Origin: an uncultured Eubacteriales bacterium | GTDB lineage: Bacteria; Bacillota; Clostridia; Christensenellales; Pumilibacteraceae | DNA: 7,344 nt | Direction: 5' to 3' | Assembly (NCBI GenBank): GCA_900555875.1 | Contig: USNB01000060.1 | Coordinates: 1 to 7,344, forward strand | Shown: piece by piece, positions 1 to 5,886 of the stretch | Layout: each line of letters opens with the position of its first letter | Position numbering within the stretch: the first letter of the stretch is position 1 | The notes under the pieces: generated by a model | Database searches by the model: none | What the model was told of the DNA's origin: nothing | What the model saw: only the letters and a program-made list of their open reading frames with translations | Translations under genes and position numbers: made by a program

Positions 1-41
1 GCCACAACCGCATATTGCCGCTTTTCATCCGCAGCTTTGTT

Positions 42-70
42 ATAATACTACATTTCGGCGCGATTGTCAA
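42..70 (-). promoter_or_regulatory. Leftward sigma-A type promoter for a divergent gene outside the window
   Basis: On the minus strand a perfect -35 TTGACA (70 to 65) is followed by a 17-nt spacer and a -10 TATTAT (47 to 42), one mismatch from consensus. Transcription would start near position 35 and run leftward out of the window. This implies that the neighbour upstream of the oxidoreductase is transcribed divergently. Only about 35 nt of the putative transcript are visible, and no start codon with a Shine-Dalgarno site can be chosen in it. The same bases also read TGTTATAAT on the plus strand (38-46), an extended -10, but no matching -35 sits at the right distance for rightward use. Confidence 0.6.
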
Positions 71-97
71 ACATATAATGGTAAAAATATCGAAAAA

Positions 98-125
98 TTT
101 AAACGACGGATCTTTGTTTTATAAT
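98..125 (+). promoter_or_regulatory. Candidate rightward promoter for the oxidoreductase
   Basis: A perfect -10 TATAAT at 120-125 is preceded after 16 nt by TTTAAA (98-103), a 4/6 match to the -35 consensus. It would give a leader of about 95-100 nt before the ATG at 230. Two further TATAAT hexamers lie at 41-46 and 74-79, both without a convincing rightward -35, so the choice among them is uncertain in this AT-rich stretch. Confidence 0.3.
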
Positions 126-186
126 TACTATATCCGCAAACGGCGGAAGGCGAACGGTATACGCGTCTCAAACGGGAGCATGATCG

Positions 187-220
187 TTTTGCCTGTATAA
201 ATTTTCGTCTGACGGCAAAA
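187..220 (+). repeat. Inverted repeat just upstream of the oxidoreductase start
   Basis: TTTTGCC (187-193) and GGCAAAA (214-220) are exact reverse complements separated by 20 nt. The repeat ends 9 nt before the ATG at 230, where a Shine-Dalgarno site would be expected and none is seen. It could be an operator or a weak mRNA hairpin that affects initiation. A 7-bp stem with a 20-nt loop in AT-rich DNA may also be chance. Confidence 0.3.
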
Positions 221-229
221 ATATCGCAT

Positions 230-1792
230 ATGGAACTGACATCGATATGGCAGAAAACGAGCGGCAGCGCCAGGCGGTATCCGCGCCTGACGGGGGATAT
301 AAACGTGAACGCGCTTGTGATAGGCGGCGGTATCGCCGGATATCTCGCGGCATATCGCCTGGCGGAACGCGGGCGCAGGACCGCGCTTATCGAAGGCTAT
401 GAACTGTTTTCCGGCACTACGAGCGGCACTACCGCCAAAATAACGTATCACCAGGGCGGCATATATCCGCGCCTCATGAAAAATTACGGAGCGAGAGCGG
501 CGAGACGTTATTATGAGTCGCAGCGCGACGGTATGGAAATGCTACGCTCATTGGTCGCCGAATATGGCATAGATTGCGATTGGCGCACCGAAACGGGGTA
601 TGTATATTCTTCGGAAAGCAGCGAAGATACGCAGCGTATATATTGTGCTATGTCTGACATAGGCGTCAAAACGGAGTTGAAACGAGTGGATTCTCCCGTT
701 GGCAGCGTACTTGCGGCGGCAGCGGAAGGTCAGTATGCATTTCATCCGATCAGATTCCTGCGCGCTTTGCCCGTTGCTTTCGATATATACGAAAACACGA
801 GGGCATTATCTTTCGATGTCGAAAGAAAGATCGTGCGCACCGAAGAGGGCAGCATACATGCGGACATCATAGTGATAGCGACACGTTTCCCGGTCATCGA
901 TTCGCACGGTTCGTATATCTTCAAGCTCAGCCCGTCCATGTCGTATACGGTGGCGGTCAAAGGCGCTTTTGTCGACGGGACTTACCTCGATTCGCGCGAG
1001 GACGGACTTTCCGTCCGTCCGTATGACGGAGGAGTGACCATAGGCGGATTCGATCGCAGAACGGGAACGGGAGACGATCATGCTTTTCTCGGTCTGGCGG
1101 CTGCGGCGTCCGAAATGTTCGGCGGCCGCGAGATCGAAGCGCGCTGGGCGGCGCAGGACTGCATGTCGTTCGACGGCTTGCCGTATGTGGGAAGATATTC
1201 TCCCGAGCTTGCCGATATTTACGTCATATCGGGATTCAATAAATGGGGCATGGCGAATTCCGCCGTTGCGTCCGGACTGATAGCGGATCTTGCCGACGGC
1301 AGAGAGAATCCGTATGAGAAATTATTTTCACCCACGCGCAGGCGTAAAGGAGTGGCGGGCGGCACGCTGCGCAATGCCGTGCGCAGCGTTGCGTATCTCA
1401 TAACGGGCAATCTGCATTTTCCTCTCGTCACCGCGCGTTCGGTGCGGCCGGGAGAGGGAAAGGTCGTGCGTCTGCACGGGAAAAAGCGTGCCGTATATAA
1501 AGAGACGGACGGAAGATTATATGCGGTGGACGCGATGTGTCCGCATCTTCATGCCGAACTGCGCTGGAATTCAGAGACTAAAACGTGGGATTGTCCGTGC
1601 CACGGCTCGCGGTTCGACCGGTATGGCGAGCTTTTGTCCGCGCCGTCGCTGCGCTCGTGCGAAACTCACGCGCATCTTATCGAGAAAAAGGACGCTGAAA
1701 AACGCCGTACGGGATCGGCGGAGCGTGAAAGAACGTGCGAGAGCGAGTGCGGAAAGGATGAGGCGGACGATAAAGACGGTAAGCAAGATTAA
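230..1792 (+). CDS. DAO-family FAD oxidoreductase with C-terminal Rieske [2Fe-2S] domain (YhfW type)
   Basis: A 520-residue predicted cytoplasmic redox enzyme. An N-terminal Rossmann FAD-binding motif GGGIAG (G32, G34, G37) is followed by the acidic residue E55 that would bind the FAD ribose. GTTSGTTAK (62-70) is typical of the DAO/GlpD superfamily, and the family-like C-terminal FAD segment contains DGLPYVG (315-321) and GFNKWGM (335-341). From about residue 404 a Rieske domain carries C437-P-H439 and, after 15 residues, C455-P-C-H458, so all four [2Fe-2S] ligands are present. The architecture matches Bacillus YhfW-like proteins; the substrate is unknown, and electron transfer between FAD and the cluster is inferred. 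The ATG at 230 is the first start codon after an in-frame stop at 122-124, and it keeps the N-terminal W and PxLxxD segment expected in the family. It has no clear Shine-Dalgarno site. A GTG at 305 does have GGGGGA 7 nt upstream but would remove that segment. After the Rieske fold comes a very charged tail of about 45 residues with C503 and C507. No signal peptide is seen. Confidence 0.9.
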   Translation: MELTSIWQKTSGSARRYPRLTGDINVNALVIGGGIAGYLAAYRLAERGRRTALIEGYELFSGTTSGTTAKITYHQGGIYPRLMKNYGARAARRYYESQRDGMEMLRSLVAEYGIDCDWRTETGYVYSSESSEDTQRIYCAMSDIGVKTELKRVDSPVGSVLAAAAEGQYAFHPIRFLRALPVAFDIYENTRALSFDVERKIVRTEEGSIHADIIVIATRFPVIDSHGSYIFKLSPSMSYTVAVKGAFVDGTYLDSREDGLSVRPYDGGVTIGGFDRRTGTGDDHAFLGLAAAASEMFGGREIEARWAAQDCMSFDGLPYVGRYSPELADIYVISGFNKWGMANSAVASGLIADLADGRENPYEKLFSPTRRRKGVAGGTLRNAVRSVAYLITGNLHFPLVTARSVRPGEGKVVRLHGKKRAVYKETDGRLYAVDAMCPHLHAELRWNSETKTWDCPCHGSRFDRYGELLSAPSLRSCETHAHLIEKKDAEKRRTGSAERERTCESECGKDEADDKDGKQD

Positions 1793-1817
1793 ATTTGTTT
1801 TTCATTGCTCCGAACGC

Positions 1818-1846
1818 TTGACTTTTTCGCGAGATAGGTCTATACA
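1818..1846 (+). promoter_or_regulatory. Promoter for the MATE exporter gene
   Basis: TTGACT (1818-1823) and TATACA (1841-1846) are separated by 17 nt. Transcription would begin near 1853, leaving a leader of about 20 nt that still contains the AGAAGG ribosome site at 1859-1864. The site lies in the 81-nt gap after the oxidoreductase, with no terminator seen before it, so read-through from upstream could add to expression. The -35 and the next three bases (TTGACTTTT) are identical to those of the promoter at 4624. Confidence 0.6.
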
Positions 1847-1873
1847 TTTCCTCGGGGAAGAAGGCAGGTCTTT

Positions 1874-3241
1874 ATGGTAAGAGATCTTTCCGTAGGAAAT
1901 CCGTACAAACTGATGTGGCTGTATTCGCTGCCGCTCATAGGCAGCGTGATCTTTCAGCAGATGTACAATATGGCAGATACGGTCATTGCCGGGCGGGCTA
2001 TAAACGATTTTGCGCTTGCTGCCGTCGGCGCATCCTATCCCGTGACCATGATATTCATGGCGATAGCGCTCGGCTGTAATCTCGGCTGTTCGGTCATCGT
2101 TTCCCGGTTGTTCGGACAGAAGCATTATACCGAAGTGCGCGAGAGCGTGTCCACTATCCTCATATCCGTGGCTGTCCTCGGCGTTGTCGCGACCGGCATA
2201 GGCATCGGCATAGGATCGCCCATAATGCTGCTGCTGCGCACGCCGGAGAGCATACTCGCGGACGCTCTCGCATACCTTTACATATATATCGGCGGTTTTC
2301 TTTTCGTGCTCGTGTATAACGTTTGTACGGGTATATACACCGCTCTCGGCGATTCGATGACGCCTTTTATATTCCTCGTCGCGTCCAGTCTCGGAAATAT
2401 AGGTCTGGATCTTTTATTCGTGCTCGCTTTCGATATGGGCGTAGCGGGGCTTGCATGGGCGACGTTCATATGCCAGGGGCTGGCGGCGGTGTTGTGCATG
2501 CTGGCATTGCTCATGCGTATGCGCAAGATAGGCGGAGACAGAAAACCAAAGCTGTTTTCGCGCAAGCTGCTCGCGGGTATGTGCGCCGTAGCCATACCCA
2601 GCGTGCTCCAGCAGAGTTTTATCTCCGTGGGCAATCTGTTCATACAGGCGCTCGTAAACGGTCACGGCGAGCTTGTGCTGGCGGGATATACCGCGGCGAT
2701 CAAGCTCAACACGTTTTTCCTTACGACGCTTACGACCGTTACGGGAGCCATGTCGAGCTATGTCGCGCAGAATCTCGGAGCACAAAAGCCTGAGCGCCTG
2801 AAGCAGGGACTCCTTGCCTGCTGCAGCGTATGCGCGGTCATGATAATCCCTTTCATGGTATTCTATCTGGCGTTTCCCGAAACGGCTTTGCTGCTGTTCA
2901 CTCAGGACGTTGAGGGCGAGGCGATGACGACGGGCGTACAATTCCTTCATATGGTGGTCCCGTTTTATGCCGTAGTGTCCGTAAAAATGCTTTTCGACGC
3001 GGTGATGAGGGGATCCGAGCGCATGGTGGCGTTCATGATAACCACTCTTTTCGACCTTGTGATACGCGTCGCGCTTTGTTTCGTGTTCGATCCCGGTATG
3101 GGTATGGGACCCTACGGGTTATGGCTGTCTTGGCCGATAGGCTGGTCTGCGGCGACTGTGCTGTCGATAACGCTTTGCCTGTTCGTGGGAAAGCGGCGGC
3201 TTATCCGGGTATGGCGCACACGCGAGGGACGTAACGCTTAG
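1874..3241 (+). CDS. MATE-family multidrug/metabolite exporter
   Basis: A 455-residue polytopic membrane protein of normal length for the MATE (multidrug and toxic compound extrusion) family, which exports cationic drugs or metabolites using Na+ or H+ gradients. It has the two-fold MatE repeat. The first half carries LPL (19-21) and FQQMYNMADTVIAGR (27-41), the usual first-helix signature. The second half starts near residue 228 with AIP (240-242) and continues to the VAQNLGAQKPER segment typical of the start of repeat two. Long hydrophobic stretches fit twelve helices. Subfamily and substrate cannot be read from sequence; the style resembles the many clostridial NorM/DinF-like paralogues. 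The ATG at 1874 has AGAAGG at 1859-1864 and a nearer AGG at 1866-1868. The gene has its own promoter and a terminator whose stem includes its last codons. Functional coupling to the upstream oxidoreductase is possible but not shown. Confidence 0.93.
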   Translation: MVRDLSVGNPYKLMWLYSLPLIGSVIFQQMYNMADTVIAGRAINDFALAAVGASYPVTMIFMAIALGCNLGCSVIVSRLFGQKHYTEVRESVSTILISVAVLGVVATGIGIGIGSPIMLLLRTPESILADALAYLYIYIGGFLFVLVYNVCTGIYTALGDSMTPFIFLVASSLGNIGLDLLFVLAFDMGVAGLAWATFICQGLAAVLCMLALLMRMRKIGGDRKPKLFSRKLLAGMCAVAIPSVLQQSFISVGNLFIQALVNGHGELVLAGYTAAIKLNTFFLTTLTTVTGAMSSYVAQNLGAQKPERLKQGLLACCSVCAVMIIPFMVFYLAFPETALLLFTQDVEGEAMTTGVQFLHMVVPFYAVVSVKMLFDAVMRGSERMVAFMITTLFDLVIRVALCFVFDPGMGMGPYGLWLSWPIGWSAATVLSITLCLFVGKRRLIRVWRTREGRNA

Positions 3242-3262
3242 CGTTCGTCCCTTTTCCTTTTT
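3225..3262 (+). terminator. Rho-independent terminator overlapping the MATE stop codon
   Basis: A 5' arm AGGGACG(T)AACGC (3225-3237) pairs with GCGTTCGTCCCT (3241-3252), with one bulged T at 3232 and a 3-nt loop TTA (3238-3240). It is followed by a T-rich run, TTTTCCTTTTT (3252-3262 including the last stem base). The stop codon TAG (3239-3241) lies in the loop and first stem base, so the last codons of the MATE gene form the 5' arm. The opposite strand has no T run, so it acts rightward only. Confidence 0.85.
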
Positions 3263-3351
3263 CGGCGGTCTGCGCGATCTGCGCGGCGGACGGCGTCGCC
3301 GCCGATATATGCTTTTCTCCCGTCGGACAGGATGGGGAGTAAAACGCGTGT
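3262..3351 (+). other. GC-rich hairpin-forming spacer
   Basis: No gene is supported here. TCGGCGG (3262-3268) can pair with CCGCCGA (3299-3305). Alternatively GGCGG (3285-3289) pairs with CCGCC (3299-3303), with an inner CG/CG pair. CTCCC (3317-3321) can pair with GGGAG (3335-3339), and CGGACA (3324-3329) with TGTCCG (3349-3354). TCTGCGCG occurs twice in tandem (3269-3276 and 3278-3285). Whether this folds as a transcript depends on a promoter that I cannot identify, or on read-through from the MATE gene. Confidence 0.35.
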
Positions 3352-3390
3352 CCGCGCATCCTGCGGCGTCGGTCGCCGGGCGCGGTTTTT
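3352..3390 (+). terminator. Terminator-like hairpin ahead of the membrane-protein pair
   Basis: CCGCGC (3352-3357) and GCGCGG (3380-3385) are exact reverse complements. They enclose a second perfect hairpin, CGGCG-TCGGT-CGCCG (3364-3378), and are followed directly by TTTTT (3386-3390). This is an intrinsic-terminator shape about 35 nt before the next gene and about 90 nt after the MATE terminator. It may be a back-up terminator or an attenuator. TGTCCG (3349-3354), part of an alternative upstream pairing, overlaps its 5' arm. Confidence 0.45.
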
Positions 3391-3425
3391 GCATATTCGC
3401 GTGAAGATGAGAAAAACTATCGTAT

Positions 3426-3932
3426 ATGAAGCATTACGATTACATGAGCGTGAGGTCGCGGTATGAAAGGGAATGCCGGTGCATGTACGGTAAATTCGGC
3501 TGGGAATACGTGCGCGACAAAAGCGAGCGCGGAGGGAGATATTCGTTTCGCAGGGGTTCGGATATCCCCGACAGAAGCCGTCTGGAAGAATTGCAGCGGT
3601 CGGGGGATGAGCTTGCGGAAAGGATAGACCGCATACGCGGAAGGTGCCGGACGCTCGGCCATGCGGCGGGCGTCGTCGTGGCGGCGATCGGTCTGTCTGC
3701 GGCGTGCGCCGGTATGAGCGCTCTCATGCGCGGCAGCGCCGTGAATATCGCGGTAGGAGGTGCCGTCTGCGCGGTGGGCGCAATGACCGCGCTCCTTTCG
3801 TTCGCAGTCAGCCGCAGCGTACGCGCGGCAGCATTGGCGGCGATGCGGAGCAAACGTGCGGAATTTGCCGCAGCGCTGTCGGATATCTCCGCGGAGGCTG
3901 AAAAACTTGGCTACTCCGGCAGAGTTTTATAA
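3426..3932 (+). CDS. Uncharacterised protein with two membrane segments
   Basis: A 168-residue protein that I do not recognise. The N-terminus (1-45) is charged and aromatic, including RSRYERECRC (10-19) and FGWE (24-27). Residues 50-77 form a charged helix that could be coiled coil. Two hydrophobic segments follow at about 79-101 and 106-128, separated by a very short loop (RGS), giving a helical hairpin. Residues 130-160 are a basic, alanine-rich helix. Both ends would lie on the same side of the membrane, probably the cytoplasm, given the many Arg and Lys residues. The ATG at 3426 is the first in-frame start after a TGA at 3408-3410 but has no good Shine-Dalgarno site. An ATG at 3483 (residue 20) has AAAGGGA at 3466-3472 and is a real alternative start. 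Its 3' end overlaps the next membrane gene by 26 nt, suggesting coupled translation and a shared job. No catalytic motif is visible. Confidence 0.7.
   Translation: MKHYDYMSVRSRYERECRCMYGKFGWEYVRDKSERGGRYSFRRGSDIPDRSRLEELQRSGDELAERIDRIRGRCRTLGHAAGVVVAAIGLSAACAGMSALMRGSAVNIAVGGAVCAVGAMTALLSFAVSRSVRAAALAAMRSKRAEFAAALSDISAEAEKLGYSGRVL
3893..3897 (+). promoter_or_regulatory. Ribosome binding site fixing a TTG start
   Basis: GGAGG lies inside the upstream coding region, 9 nt before a TTG at 3907 in the frame of the following gene. The alternative GTG at 3856 in that frame has no purine-rich site at the right distance and would add 17 basic, non-hydrophobic residues. Confidence 0.65.
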
Positions 3933-4581
3933 AAATCTTTCCCCGTATGAAAAGGCGAAACTTACGGGTACGCTGTCGATGCTTTTTAACTTTGCCGCAG
4001 GCGCGTTCAAATTCGTCGCAGGCATGCTCACATATGTCGCGGCGCTGTGCATAAGCGGACTTGATTCGGTATTCTGCGGAGCGGCGAAACGCATATATTT
4101 CGGCGGGATGAGGGCGAGCATGGGCAACGAAAGCCGCGAATGCGGATATTATCTTGCTATGGGCGGAGTACTTATAGTTTCGTCGGCATTCCATACGGTT
4201 TATATGTACGGCTATGCCGAGTACGGTTCTGCAGGAAGACCGGGCGCGTTTGCGGTCGTTGCGGTATGCGTGCTCGCAGCGGTCGAACTTATCGTATCCC
4301 TCGCGGGATTTATCCGGGCGCGCAGAGACGGCGATCTTCTCATGGAGGGACTGCGCTTCGTGAACCTGTATACGGCGTCCGCTGCGATAGTGACCGCGCT
4401 TGCCGCGGTCTCTGCCGCGCTCGGAGCGGCGGATGACGAGCGGACGGTATTCGGCGGCGCGGCAGGCGTCGTTTCGGGTATCGCGGGCATGCTTGCGGGC
4501 GCGTTCATGACTATAAAAGGAGCGGTGCTCTCGCGCAGATATGCAAAGCGTCCGAGAGTGCGCATATTGCGGCGGAAATGA
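3907..4581 (+). CDS. Uncharacterised polytopic membrane protein
   Basis: From the TTG at 3907 this is a 224-residue integral membrane protein with about five hydrophobic segments: roughly 23-49, 82-100, 113-137, 155-174 and 181-205. A short soluble start, ATPAEFYKNLSPYEK (2-16), precedes the first segment. Basic loops (RIYFGGMRA at 62-70, RARRDGD at 137-143) would be cytoplasmic, and the tail is strongly basic. The pattern of a first helix with N..K..G, a central GYYLAMGG (80-87) and a later LLMEGLRF loop (144-151) recalls uncharacterised multi-spanning proteins common in Clostridia, but I cannot name a family. The frame can be read from a GTG at 3856, giving 241 residues, but the strong GGAGG before TTG 3907 favours the shorter form. 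The start lies 26 nt inside the previous gene, so translation is probably coupled. No terminator follows; the next promoter is 43 nt downstream. Function is unknown: no transporter or enzyme signature is seen. Confidence 0.75.
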   Translation: MATPAEFYKNLSPYEKAKLTGTLSMLFNFAAGAFKFVAGMLTYVAALCISGLDSVFCGAAKRIYFGGMRASMGNESRECGYYLAMGGVLIVSSAFHTVYMYGYAEYGSAGRPGAFAVVAVCVLAAVELIVSLAGFIRARRDGDLLMEGLRFVNLYTASAAIVTALAAVSAALGAADDERTVFGGAAGVVSGIAGMLAGAFMTIKGAVLSRRYAKRPRVRILRRK

Positions 4582-4623
4582 CGTCGGACGGTGCGGAAAT
4601 GCGTTCAACAAGCGCTCAATTCC

Positions 4624-4652
4624 TTGACTTTTGGTATGCTCGTTTGTATAAT
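4624..4652 (+). promoter_or_regulatory. Strong sigma-A promoter of the aminotransferase-tyrS operon
   Basis: TTGACT (4624-4629) and a perfect TATAAT (4647-4652) have an optimal 17-nt spacer. Transcription should start near 4659, leaving about 22 nt of leader before the ATG at 4681, just enough for the AAGGAA ribosome site (4669-4674). This rules out the in-frame ATG at 4591, which lies upstream of the promoter, as the usual start. The leader is too short to hold a T-box or any riboswitch. Confidence 0.85.
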
Positions 4653-4680
4653 GTTTAATAAGAATAAGAAGGAACGAGCG

Positions 4681-5871
4681 ATGAATTACACATTTTCCGA
4701 AAGAATGAAGAATATGAACGGGACCGCAACGCGCGAGATATTCAAACTTCTCGGCGATCCCGAAATAATCAGCTTTGCAGGCGGCAATCCGGCGATCGAG
4801 TGCCTGCCGACCGAAAGGGTAAAGGAGATAACGAACGACATCTGCTCCGCGCCCGATTTTGCGCGCGTGCTGCAGTACGGTCTTACCGCAGGCTTTCCCG
4901 AACTGCGCGAACTGCTTTGCAAATATGTGGAATCAGCCGGGATATACGGCGCAAAAACGGAAAACGTGCTCGTTATCAGCGGCGGACAGCAGGGTATAGA
5001 CCTCGCGCTCAAGGCATTTATAAATCCGGGAGACGTGATACTCGTAGAAGATCCCACTTATCTCGCTTTCCTGCAGCTCGCCAATTCGTATGAGGGCGTA
5101 TGCGTGGGAGTTAAGGCGAACGAGGACGGGCTCGACCTCGAAGATCTCGAAGCGAAGATAAAAGCGCACAAGCCAAAAATACTCTATTGCGTGCCCACGT
5201 TCTCCAATCCTACGGGTAAAACATATTCGGAAGCAAACCGCAGGGCTATTGCCGAAATGACGGCGAAGTACGGCGTTATCGTCATCGAGGACGACCCTTA
5301 CAGCAAACTGCGTTTCAAGGGCGAATACCTTCCTGCGCTGAAGAGTTTCGACGAAGCGGGGAACGTAATATTCATTTCGTCGTTTTCCAAGATAATATCG
5401 CCCGGCAATCGTACCGGCGTCGCTGTAGCCGATCCTGCGGTCATACGCAAAATGGAGATAGGCAAGCAGGGCACGGATCTTCACACGCCCAATCTTTCGC
5501 AGAAGATAACCTACGAATATCTGCGCCGCGGATATCTGGAGCCGGATCTGAAAAAAGCGGTAAAGATATACGGGGAAAAGAAAGCCGCGATGAGCGAAGC
5601 GATAAAACGGTATATGCCGGATGAATTCGAATGCACGGATCCGGACGGCGGTTTGTTCATATGGGGAAAACTTCCCGAGAGGATAGACGTCGTAAAAATG
5701 CTTCCAGAAGCGGTCGCGCGCAAAGTCGCGTACATACAGGGCAGCGTGTTCTTTGCCGACGGCGGCGGGACCAATTACGTCCGTCTCAATTATTCGTATG
5801 CGGATATCCCGCAGATAGAAGAGGGCATAAAACGCCTCGGCGAACTGTTCAAAGAAAAACTTGCAAAATAA
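4681..5871 (+). CDS. PLP-dependent aminotransferase, class I/II (Aro8/LysN-like)
   Basis: A 396-residue fold-type I pyridoxal-phosphate enzyme, cytoplasmic, moving an amino group between an amino acid and a 2-oxo acid. Visible signature residues: ISFAGGNPA near the N-terminus, SGGQQGIDL in the cofactor-binding region, N176 in SNPTG, D204 and Y207 in EDDPYSKLRF, the Schiff-base lysine K237 in SSFSK, and the carboxylate-binding R368 in NYVRLNYS. The order and spacing fit the COG1167 group (aromatic, 2-aminoadipate and related transaminases, also the enzyme half of MocR regulators). Here there is no N-terminal GntR DNA-binding domain, so it is the stand-alone enzyme. The exact substrate cannot be set. 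Its position before tyrS, 15 nt away on the same promoter, makes aromatic amino acids an attractive but unproven guess. ATG 4681 is chosen because AAGGAA lies 6 nt upstream and the promoter ends at 4652; a longer frame opens at 4591. Confidence 0.93.
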   Translation: MNYTFSERMKNMNGTATREIFKLLGDPEIISFAGGNPAIECLPTERVKEITNDICSAPDFARVLQYGLTAGFPELRELLCKYVESAGIYGAKTENVLVISGGQQGIDLALKAFINPGDVILVEDPTYLAFLQLANSYEGVCVGVKANEDGLDLEDLEAKIKAHKPKILYCVPTFSNPTGKTYSEANRRAIAEMTAKYGVIVIEDDPYSKLRFKGEYLPALKSFDEAGNVIFISSFSKIISPGNRTGVAVADPAVIRKMEIGKQGTDLHTPNLSQKITYEYLRRGYLEPDLKKAVKIYGEKKAAMSEAIKRYMPDEFECTDPDGGLFIWGKLPERIDVVKMLPEAVARKVAYIQGSVFFADGGGTNYVRLNYSYADIPQIEEGIKRLGELFKEKLAK

Positions 5872-5886
5872 ACTACGGAGAGATCG

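Noticed and set aside
15..200. 61-codon plus-strand open frame in the upstream region
   Set aside because: No ribosome site, spans promoter-like elements, and has AT-driven composition (Ile, Lys, Asn, Tyr) with no recognisable motif.
83..226. Direct repeat AAAAATATCG at 83-92 and 217-226
   Set aside because: A 10-bp match in an AT-rich region with ATATCG frequent throughout the window; likely chance.
1000..1020. Perfect hairpin GGACGGAC-TTTCC-GTCCGTCC inside the oxidoreductase gene
   Set aside because: Lies in the middle of a well-supported coding region, has no T run, and can arise from codon choice over DGLSVRP. No role is supported.
3407..3466. Possible 19-codon leader peptide before the membrane pair
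   Set aside because: Plausible ATG but no ribosome site and no run of regulatory codons. It overlaps the gene at 3426 in another frame, so there is too little to call.
3808..4611. 267-codon minus-strand open frame over the membrane protein
   Set aside because: Rich in Arg, His and Cys with no domain pattern, and opposite a frame with clean membrane helices behind a strong ribosome site; a shadow.
4591..4680. Longer N-terminus for the aminotransferase starting at 4591
   Set aside because: The start would lie upstream of the strong promoter at 4624-4652. The added residues do not look like the family, while ATG 4681 has AAGGAA at good spacing.
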